Below are positions 6,498 through 12,161 of a stretch of 12,161 bases of DNA, piece after piece (positions within the stretch are counted from its first letter, which is position 1; each line of letters opens with the position of its first letter). The position numbers and the translations under genes are program-made. Location of the stretch: assembly GCA_945485605.1 (NCBI GenBank), contig CALYSG010000044.1:1-12161 (forward strand). Reading direction: 5' to 3'. The DNA comes from an uncultured Clostridia bacterium. Its GTDB lineage: Bacteria > Bacillota > Clostridia > Oscillospirales > CAG-272. The notes under the pieces are model-generated. The model was not told the DNA's origin, ran no database searches, and was given only the letters and a program-made list of their open reading frames with translations.

Positions 6498-7379
6498 TCA
6501 GTCCTCCATATTTTTAACGAATTCGCGAAGAAAGGCTCTGAATTCCGCCCCGAGCTGAGGATCATAAGCTCCCTTTGTTACATTCGCTGTAAGAAAACCG
6601 AGCTTTGAACCCATATCAAACCTTGTTCCGCAGAAGTCGACGGCGGTCATTCCGACCGTTTGCGAAATCTGCTTCATGGCATCGGTCAGCTGGATCTCTC
6701 CGCCGGCACCGGGGGTAAGATTGGCTATAATATCGAATATATCGGGGGTGAGAAGAACTCTGCCGAGGATCGACAGATTTGTGAAGATCTGATCTTTTTT
6801 CGGCTTTTCTATCATATCGGTGACAAGATAGTGATTGTCGCTGCCGGAGATCTTTTCGGCTTTCAGCGAGCAGTACTTTGTGACGAGCTCCTCGGGCACG
6901 GGCTTTACGCCGCAGACAGCTCTGCCGTAAGCCTCGTAAGCCTCTATCAACTGAGAGCAGACAGGCTTATCGGAGAATATGATATCATCTCCGTAAAGGA
7001 CAAGAAAGGGTTCGTCACCGACGAATTCTTTAGCACAACCGACTGCATGACCGAGACCGCGCGTTATCTTCTGCCTGATAAAGAAGATATTCGCGCGAAG
7101 TGCATTTTCGTACATCGAATCTATCTCTGAAATTTTACCGGATGCACGCAGCTTCTGCTCATATTCCGGAGAAATATCAAAGTAGTCCTCCATCATGTCC
7201 TTATCGCGATTGGTGATTATCAGTATATCTGTAATTCCGGCTGCTACCGCTTCGTCAACAAGGTAGGAGATCGCTGGACGGTCGACGATAGGAAGCATTT
7301 CTTTCGGAACAGCTCGCGAGATAGGGAGCATCCTCGTTCCAAGCCCCGCTGCGGGAATAACTGCCTTTCTTATCTTCAC
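6498..7379 (-). CDS. galU: UTP-glucose-1-phosphate uridylyltransferase GalU
   Basis: GalU makes UDP-glucose from UTP and glucose-1-phosphate for glycolipids, teichoic acids and exopolysaccharides. The nucleotide-binding signature PAAGLGTRMLP is followed by PKEMLPIVDRP, and the metal-binding LYGDDIIF, the IEKPKKDQ segment and GGEIQLTDAM are all present. An in-frame ATG lies five codons upstream at 7394, but the GGAGG that would serve as ribosome site overlaps it (7388-7392). That GGAGG is 8 nt from the GTG at 7379, which also gives the usual family start, MKIRKAVIPAAG, and a 293-residue product. I therefore chose GTG. It is first in the operon, about 29 nt downstream of the predicted transcription start, and its stop lies 3 nt before the deaminase ATG. 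Confidence 0.95.
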   Translation of the reverse strand: MKIRKAVIPAAGLGTRMLPISRAVPKEMLPIVDRPAISYLVDEAVAAGITDILIITNRDKDMMEDYFDISPEYEQKLRASGKISEIDSMYENALRANIFFIRQKITRGLGHAVGCAKEFVGDEPFLVLYGDDIIFSDKPVCSQLIEAYEAYGRAVCGVKPVPEELVTKYCSLKAEKISGSDNHYLVTDMIEKPKKDQIFTNLSILGRVLLTPDIFDIIANLTPGAGGEIQLTDAMKQISQTVGMTAVDFCGTRFDMGSKLGFLTANVTKGAYDPQLGAEFRAFLREFVKNMED

Positions 7380-7387
7380 GGTATAAA

Positions 7388-7392
7388 CCTCC
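7388..7392 (-). promoter_or_regulatory. galU ribosome binding site deciding a GTG start
   Basis: GGAGG on the minus strand sits 8 nt before GTG (7379-7377). An upstream in-frame ATG (7394-7392) shares its last base with this site and so is unlikely to be the start. Confidence 0.75.
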
Positions 7393-7414
7393 ATAATAAA
7401 ATCAGTAGTATATT

Positions 7415-7443
7415 ATTATAACCTTATTATGACTTGAAATCAA
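7415..7443 (-). promoter_or_regulatory. Sigma-A type promoter of the galU operon
   Basis: On the minus strand, -35 TTGATT (7443-7438) and -10 TATAAT (7420-7415) are separated by exactly 17 bp. The -10 matches consensus fully and the -35 at four of six positions. The region is AT-rich. Transcription should start near 7408, giving a short leader of about 29 nt before the galU GTG. The promoter lies between the upstream terminator and galU, so the operon is independent of ftsH. Confidence 0.82.
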
Positions 7444-7477
7444 GAGTAAAATGTAAAAAAAGCAAACGAAAAGTCAT

Positions 7478-7513
7478 AAAAGGTCTGCCTCATTTAATTG
7501 AGGCAGACCTTTT
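7478..7513. terminator. Intrinsic terminator after ftsH
   Basis: AAAAGGTCTGCCTCA (7478-7492) pairs perfectly with TGAGGCAGACCTTTT (7499-7513), a 15-bp stem with a 6-nt loop. Reading on the minus strand it begins 9 nt after the ftsH stop and ends in UUUU, then a broken U-rich stretch. It separates the dnaB-tilS-hpt-ftsH unit from the galU promoter. Confidence 0.9.
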
Positions 7514-7522
7514 TGCGCTTTT

Positions 7523-9541
7523 TCAGTCTTTTTTATCCTTGTCGTTTCCGTCGGCGGGCGTATCCTGTTTTTTGCTTTCGGCGGCAAGGCGGTCATTTTC
7601 CGCCTTACGGTCGGCGCGCTTCTTTTCCGCAATTGCTTCAACGGACTCTATCGTTGCGTCGGCAGTCATAGCGGCTTCAAACTGATCGCCGTCCATGATC
7701 TCGTTCTTTACAAGGAATTCGGCAACGAAATGGAGTTTATCCGAATGCTCGGAAAGGATGCTCTTTGCTTTGTTGTAAGCGTTTTCTATGATCGAGTGTA
7801 TCTCGGAGTCGATCTTTGCCGCGACCTCCTCGGAGTAGTTGGGCGTGCTCGAGAAATCTCTGCCGAGAAATACCTCATCCTGATCGCTTCCGTATTTGAT
7901 AGGACCGAGCATATCGCTCATGCCGAGCTTCGTGACCATTTTTCTTGCAATTGCGGTCGCACGCTCGATATCGTTCGAGGCACCTCCCGATACATCGCCG
8001 AATATAATCTCTTCCGCGGCTCTGCCGCCGAGAAGCTCTGCGATGCTCTCCTTGAGCTCGTTTTTATATTCGCTGTACTTGTCTTCCTTCGGGGGATTGA
8101 GCGTATATCCGAGAGCTCTTCCGCTTGGGATGATCGAGATCTGCTGAACCGGCGGGCAGCTTTCAAGGAAGAATGCGACGATCGCGTGTCCCGCCTCGTG
8201 GAATGCGGTCTTGCGGCGCTCTGATTCGTTGCGAACCAATGATTTCTTCTTCGGACCGGCTATGATGCGTATGAAAGCGTCTTCTATATCATCCATATTG
8301 ATGACATTTTTGTTCTTTCGCGCGGCGTGAAGTGCGGCTTCATTGAGAAGATTCGCAAGGTCCGCGCCGGTGAAGCCCACAGTCGACTTTGCGATTGCTG
8401 CGTAATCAACATCCTTGCCCATAGGCTTATTTCTTGCGTGAACCTTGAGGATCGCTTCGCGTCCGCGTATATCGGGATATCCTACCGATATCTGACGGTC
8501 AAAACGTCCGGGACGGAGAAGGGCGGGGTCAAGTATATCCGGGCGGTTGGTCGCCGCCATTACTATTATTCCGTCGTGCGAGCCGAAACCGTCCATTTCG
8601 ACAAGAAGCTGGTTAAGAGTCTGCTCTCTCTCGTCATGACCGCCGCCGAGACCGGCACCGCGGTGACGTCCGACAGCATCGATCTCATCAATGAACACTA
8701 TGCTTGCCGGTGATCTGCGCGCCATTTCGAACAGGTCACGTACACGTGAAGCACCGACACCGACGTACATTTCTACGAAGTCCGAACCCGAGATAGAGAA
8801 GAAGGGGACTCCGGCTTCACCGGCGACCGCCTTCGCCAGAAGGGTCTTACCCGTTCCCGGAGGGCCTACGAGAAGCACGCCGTGCGGGATCTTCGCCCCG
8901 AGTTTTGCAAATTTTGAAGGATTTTTCAGGAACTGGACTATCTCTTCAAGCTCTTCTTTTTCTTCATCAGCGCCGGCAACGTCTGTGAATCTGACGGTAT
9001 CCTTTTCACTGCCGGGTGTTTTTACCTTAGCCTTACCGAAGCTGTTGGCCTTTGCATCTCTGTTGTTCATCATGCGGTTTGTTGAATAGATCCAGAAGAT
9101 GATAAAGAGTATGAGCATTCCGGCGTATGGCAGAAACTGTAACCACCACGGGAAGCTCTGTGCAGGACTATCCTCGAACTGCATATCGCCGTGCTTTTCA
9201 GAATAGGCAGCGAGCTTTTCATAGATAGGCCTTGCGGAGAGAGTACCTATCGAGTAATAGACCGTCTGATCCGTTCCGTCGATATTCATCTTGAGGGTAA
9301 GGGTATAGTTTGATTCATTTATTTCGGCGCTCTTTATTACGACGATTCGTGAGGGCTTAGGGTTTGCATTCGGGTCCTGTTGATAGTCATAGTACGCCTC
9401 TGCATCCGAAATATAGGCGCTGATGTCGCTGAGCAGCTTCTGTTCGGTCTGCCCGCGATTGCCGAGCAGAAGGGCGACGACGAGAACTATCACGCCGATC
9501 AGAGCGACGTAAAACAGGATTACTTTCAGTGAATTCTTCAT
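7523..9541 (-). CDS. ftsH: ATP-dependent zinc metalloprotease FtsH
   Basis: FtsH is a membrane-bound hexameric AAA+ protease that degrades misfolded membrane proteins and some regulators. The 672-residue protein has a first membrane helix (8-27), an external domain (about 30-130) and a second helix (132-152). The AAA+ module has Walker A GPPGTGKT (226-233), Walker B IVFIDEID (281-288), the second region of homology ending in RPGRFDR (343-349) and the pore loop MYVGVG, where tyrosine (Y259) replaces the phenylalanine of the E. coli enzyme. The peptidase domain has HEAGH (448-452) with D524 as the likely third zinc ligand. Residues 632-672 form a highly charged, probably disordered tail. The ATG at 9541 has an AAGGAAGG ribosome site just upstream and lies 12 nt after hpt. 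It is last in its operon, before a strong terminator. Confidence 0.98.
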   Translation of the reverse strand: MKNSLKVILFYVALIGVIVLVVALLLGNRGQTEQKLLSDISAYISDAEAYYDYQQDPNANPKPSRIVVIKSAEINESNYTLTLKMNIDGTDQTVYYSIGTLSARPIYEKLAAYSEKHGDMQFEDSPAQSFPWWLQFLPYAGMLILFIIFWIYSTNRMMNNRDAKANSFGKAKVKTPGSEKDTVRFTDVAGADEEKEELEEIVQFLKNPSKFAKLGAKIPHGVLLVGPPGTGKTLLAKAVAGEAGVPFFSISGSDFVEMYVGVGASRVRDLFEMARRSPASIVFIDEIDAVGRHRGAGLGGGHDEREQTLNQLLVEMDGFGSHDGIIVMAATNRPDILDPALLRPGRFDRQISVGYPDIRGREAILKVHARNKPMGKDVDYAAIAKSTVGFTGADLANLLNEAALHAARKNKNVINMDDIEDAFIRIIAGPKKKSLVRNESERRKTAFHEAGHAIVAFFLESCPPVQQISIIPSGRALGYTLNPPKEDKYSEYKNELKESIAELLGGRAAEEIIFGDVSGGASNDIERATAIARKMVTKLGMSDMLGPIKYGSDQDEVFLGRDFSSTPNYSEEVAAKIDSEIHSIIENAYNKAKSILSEHSDKLHFVAEFLVKNEIMDGDQFEAAMTADATIESVEAIAEKKRADRKAENDRLAAESKKQDTPADGNDKDKKD

Positions 9542-9553
9542 CTGGTTCCTTCC

Positions 9554-10102
9554 TTAATGGTTATAGACTTCGGGCTTCAGCACGCCTATGTAAGGCAGAT
9601 TGCGGTATTTCTCATCGTAGTCGAGTCCGAATCCGACCACGAATTCATCCGGTATCGTGCAACCGACATAGTCCGGATCAAAGTTGACCTCACGCCGGGA
9701 TGGTTTGTCAAGCATCGTACAGGTCCTTACGCTGTGCGCTCCCTTGAGCTGAAGATATTGTACAAGATATGAGAGCGTCCTGCCGCTGTCGATGATGTCT
9801 TCGATTACTATTATATCAAGGTCAGCCATATCTCCTCTCGTGATATCGAGAAGGATATTGAGCCGTCCCGACGAAACAGTCCCGGAGCCATATGACGATA
9901 CCTTCATAAAATCGATCTCAACCGGTATGGTTATCTTTTTCATAAGCTCGCCCATGAAGACGACCGAGCCCTTCAGGATGCAGAGAAGAAGGAGCTTCTT
10001 TTCGGAACCGGAGTAGTCACGGTCGATCTTTTCGGCGAGCTCGGTGATGATTCCTTCTATTTTGTCTTCAGATACGAGGATACGTTCAATGTCTTTGTTC
10101 AT
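9554..10102 (-). CDS. hpt: Hypoxanthine phosphoribosyltransferase
   Basis: Hpt salvages hypoxanthine, and often guanine, using PRPP to form IMP or GMP in the cytoplasm. The 182-residue protein has the PRPP-binding motif VIEDIIDSGRTL (99-110), the LKGS loop (43-46), the flexible SSYGSGTVSSG loop (69-79) and the purine-contacting C-terminal segment from FVVGFGLDYDEKYRNLP (154-170). The ATG at 10102 has an AAAGGG site upstream. It starts 19 nt after tilS and ends 12 nt before ftsH; tilS-hpt-ftsH is a conserved Firmicutes order, which supports all three calls. Confidence 0.97.
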   Translation of the reverse strand: MNKDIERILVSEDKIEGIITELAEKIDRDYSGSEKKLLLLCILKGSVVFMGELMKKITIPVEIDFMKVSSYGSGTVSSGRLNILLDITRGDMADLDIIVIEDIIDSGRTLSYLVQYLQLKGAHSVRTCTMLDKPSRREVNFDPDYVGCTIPDEFVVGFGLDYDEKYRNLPYIGVLKPEVYNH

Positions 10103-10121
10103 AAAGAATCCCTTTCATAGT

Positions 10122-11474
10122 TTAACCCTTAATCAGAGAGATATAAATATTCCGATCGCTGTTTTTTTCCCGAGTATCCCTTATTCCGATCCCCGGAATG
10201 AAGAGTATCCCGTCATCGTCACAGATGATCGGAAGGACTTCACGCTCACGGAGCGGGATTTTTTTGTCGCACATAAGTTTTTTGACGCTTCGGTTCATTC
10301 CGCCGAGCCTTATGCGGTCTCCTTCACGTCTGTTTCTTGCAAATAAAGTACCGTTAATTGTATCAAACGGAATACTTGCAGATGTGATTGAATTGTAAAC
10401 ATTTTCGGCAACGTTTACGTTATTAGTCAAAAACAGCGAAAATCCACCCGGGAGATCGGTCTGACCTTCATTAAGCCGCACGTAAAAGCCGGCGGCGCTT
10501 TCCCGGATTTTTTCTTCTGCCGACAAAGTCAGGCATCCGTTTTCGACTGTCGCTCTGGCATTGCCGGGGAGTGAGACCGACGAATGCGGTTTACACTTTT
10601 CGGCAAGGTTAATGAGCGAAAAAATGTGGACTTCTTCGAGACTGCTCCCGAAAAAAAGCGTCAGCACACGTTTCCTTATCGGTAAGGGAAAAGCACAAAG
10701 CTCCTTTGCGGGCAAAGCGTTTCTGTGCTGCGAGACGAAATCCTCGGCAATTCCTTCAAGATATTCGCGGTCTTCACGAAGGCTTCGGCAGGTTCTCGAC
10801 GCGTTTTCCGAAGCCGAGCCGCAGATCTTTTTCAGCTCCGGGAGGACATTCAGCCGCAGGATGTTTCTTGAACAGTCGGCAACGGCATTCGTTGAATCGA
10901 AAACATATTCGACGCCGTTTTCTTCGCAGTAAGTGAGAATGTCCGCTTTTGTCATTCCGAGGATCGGTCGGACGATCTTCCCGCCGTCTGTTTCACGGCA
11001 GGGAGGGATGCCGCACAGTCCCCGAAGCCCGCAACCTCTCGTCAGGTTAAGAAGTAAAGTTTCAAGGTTGTCGTCTGCGTTGTGAGCTGTTGCAAGTATC
11101 GGTATGCCTTTTTCCTTCATTATTTTATTGAAAAAGTCATATCTGACTCGTCTTGCGGCAAGCTCAAGTGATTCGCCGGTTTTCTGTGACGTCGCCGGAA
11201 TATCTGCTGTCAGCGTAAAAAGTTCGACGCCGAGAGATTCAGCCGTTCTTTTACAGAAGTCAAGGTCGCGCTGATGCTCTTCCTTTCTGATAAGGTGATC
11301 TACATGAGCGGCGAATAGCGGCGCACCGTGAATATCGCAGGATCTTTTCAGCATAGAGAGCAACGCCGAAGAATCCGGACCTCCCGAAAATGCGAGCAGT
11401 ATCGGCGTATTTGCCGGCATACCTGCAAGCAGGTGCGGAGGAGTGAACCGCTCCGGAAGATTAGTCTTTTTCAT
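10122..11474 (-). CDS. tilS: tRNA(Ile)-lysidine synthetase TilS
   Basis: TilS attaches lysine to C34 of the tRNA-Ile that carries a CAU anticodon, so that it reads AUA and accepts isoleucine. The PP-loop ATPase motif SGGPDS is at residues 30-35. ESLELAARRVRYDFF, HNADDNLET and DSTN followed by RNILR match the conserved N-domain, although HNADDNLET differs from the commoner HHxDDQxET. The C-terminal TilS domain is recognisable in RREGDRIRL and in VKKLMCDKKIP. The product is 450 residues. The start is the ATG at 11474, or a GTG one codon earlier at 11477; both overlap the dnaB stop (11474-11476), so translation is probably coupled, and there is no clear ribosome site. It stops 19 nt before hpt. 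Confidence 0.95.
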   Translation of the reverse strand: MKKTNLPERFTPPHLLAGMPANTPILLAFSGGPDSSALLSMLKRSCDIHGAPLFAAHVDHLIRKEEHQRDLDFCKRTAESLGVELFTLTADIPATSQKTGESLELAARRVRYDFFNKIMKEKGIPILATAHNADDNLETLLLNLTRGCGLRGLCGIPPCRETDGGKIVRPILGMTKADILTYCEENGVEYVFDSTNAVADCSRNILRLNVLPELKKICGSASENASRTCRSLREDREYLEGIAEDFVSQHRNALPAKELCAFPLPIRKRVLTLFFGSSLEEVHIFSLINLAEKCKPHSSVSLPGNARATVENGCLTLSAEEKIRESAAGFYVRLNEGQTDLPGGFSLFLTNNVNVAENVYNSITSASIPFDTINGTLFARNRREGDRIRLGGMNRSVKKLMCDKKIPLREREVLPIICDDDGILFIPGIGIRDTREKNSDRNIYISLIKG

Positions 11475-12161
11475 CACGGCCGCGGAACGAGCGATCCGTC
11501 ATCCATAATGGTGCGGAATTTCGTACAGTCGGGTATCCATCCGAGCTTGACCGTGTCAAGACCGCCGTGACGGTTTTTGGCAACTACTACTTCACATATC
11601 TTGTTGTCGGCAGCGGCGGCTTCTTCTTTATAATAATCCTCGCGGTACAGGAAGAGAACCATATCCGCGTCCTGCTCTATTGCCCCCGAGTCACGAAGGT
11701 CGGAAAGCATGGGCTTCTGCGAAGTCCTGCCCTCGGGTTTACGCGAAAGCTGGGCAAGGCATACGACAGGAACATTGAAGTCTTTTGCGAGCAACTTGAG
11801 AGAACGTGAGATATCGCCGATCTCCTGCACACGGTTGTCTATCCGCTTTTCGCTCTGCATAAGCTGAAGATAGTCTATTACGACGAGCCCTATATCTTTT
11901 TTCTTGTTTTGTTCACGACGTAGCTTTGCACGCATATTCGTGACATTGATGCCTGTCGAATCATCGATCAGTATATCACAGTTTGTGAGTTTTCCTGCGG
12001 CGGGACCGATCTTTTTCCAGTCTTCGTCGGTTAGCTCGCCGGACCTGAATCGGTTGCTCATCACCATGGATTCTATCGAAAGCATACGCGTAACGATCTG
12101 CTCTGCCGACATTTCGAGAGAGAAGATGCAGATCGCCTTTTTGGTTGTTTTGGCAACATTG
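11474..12161 (-). CDS. dnaB: Replicative DNA helicase DnaB, C-terminal part
   Basis: The frame is open to the window edge, so only the last 228 residues of a protein of about 440 are seen; the N-terminal domain and Walker A motif lie outside. The visible part begins just after Walker A (NVAKTTKKAICIFSLEMSAE at the edge). It includes the RecA-fold Walker B GLVVIDYLQLM, the LAQLSRKPEGR motif, SDLRDSGAIEQDADMVLFLY, and the late VVAKNRHGG loop, all standard for DnaB. DnaB is the hexameric helicase that unwinds the replication fork. Its stop overlaps the tilS start. The DnaD-like protein and AAA+ loader that probably act on it are encoded about 8 kb away in the next operon. Confidence 0.96.
   Translation of the reverse strand, partial: NVAKTTKKAICIFSLEMSAEQIVTRMLSIESMVMSNRFRSGELTDEDWKKIGPAAGKLTNCDILIDDSTGINVTNMRAKLRREQNKKKDIGLVVIDYLQLMQSEKRIDNRVQEIGDISRSLKLLAKDFNVPVVCLAQLSRKPEGRTSQKPMLSDLRDSGAIEQDADMVLFLYREDYYKEEAAAADNKICEVVVAKNRHGGLDTVKLGWIPDCTKFRTIMDDGSLVPRP

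Noticed and set aside
8327..8713. 128-codon plus-strand frame opposite ftsH
   Set aside because: It is the antisense of the conserved AAA+ domain, with no ribosome site and no recognisable domain.
1..12161. CRISPR array, prophage, defence system or other accessory island
   Set aside because: No direct repeats, phage genes, transposases or att-like repeats were seen; nearly every gene is a recognised housekeeping gene.

Overview
The window looks like ordinary chromosome from an anaerobic member of the Clostridia, probably an uncultured gut-type lineage near Oscillospiraceae/Christensenellales (lineage is inference). The reasons are Gram-positive replication proteins (a DnaD-domain protein paired with a zinc-finger DnaC/DnaI-type AAA+ loader), the Firmicutes order tilS-hpt-ftsH, a Rex NADH sensor, a lipoprotein signal peptide, GGAGG ribosome sites and mid-range GC content. 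Gene density is very high. No stretch without a gene exceeds about 145 bases, and there are no rRNA or tRNA genes, insertion sequences or CRISPR arrays.

Layout. (1) Bases 1-1029, plus strand: the 3' part of an Eis-like GNAT acetyltransferase whose start lies outside the window. (2) Bases 1035-1068: a 12-bp hairpin terminator shared by two convergent genes. (3) Bases 1074-7379, minus strand: one probable operon read galU, dCMP deaminase, unknown lipoprotein, rimI, tsaD, rex, dnaD-like gene, DnaC/DnaI-like loader. It starts from a near-consensus sigma-A promoter at 7415-7443, and its genes overlap or lie at most 22 nt apart. (4) Bases 7478-7513: a 15-bp hairpin that ends the next unit. (5) Bases 7523-12161, minus strand: dnaB (C-terminal part only, cut by the window end), tilS, hpt and ftsH, also tightly packed.

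How the genes fit together. The first operon mixes sugar-nucleotide supply (GalU), dUMP supply for dTMP synthesis (dCMP deaminase), protein acetylation and t6A tRNA modification (RimI, TsaD), redox sensing (Rex) and helicase loading (DnaD-like protein and loader). The second holds the replicative helicase DnaB that such a loader would act on, plus tRNA-Ile lysidinylation (TilS), purine salvage (Hpt) and membrane proteolysis (FtsH). Growth-related functions dominate.

I found no convincing new system. The points most worth a second look are a perfect 14-bp inverted repeat inside the 3' end of the dnaD-like gene just upstream of the loader's ribosome site, the unrecognised lipoprotein translationally coupled to rimI, the placement of rex directly ahead of replication-initiation genes, and a galU start codon that should be moved.
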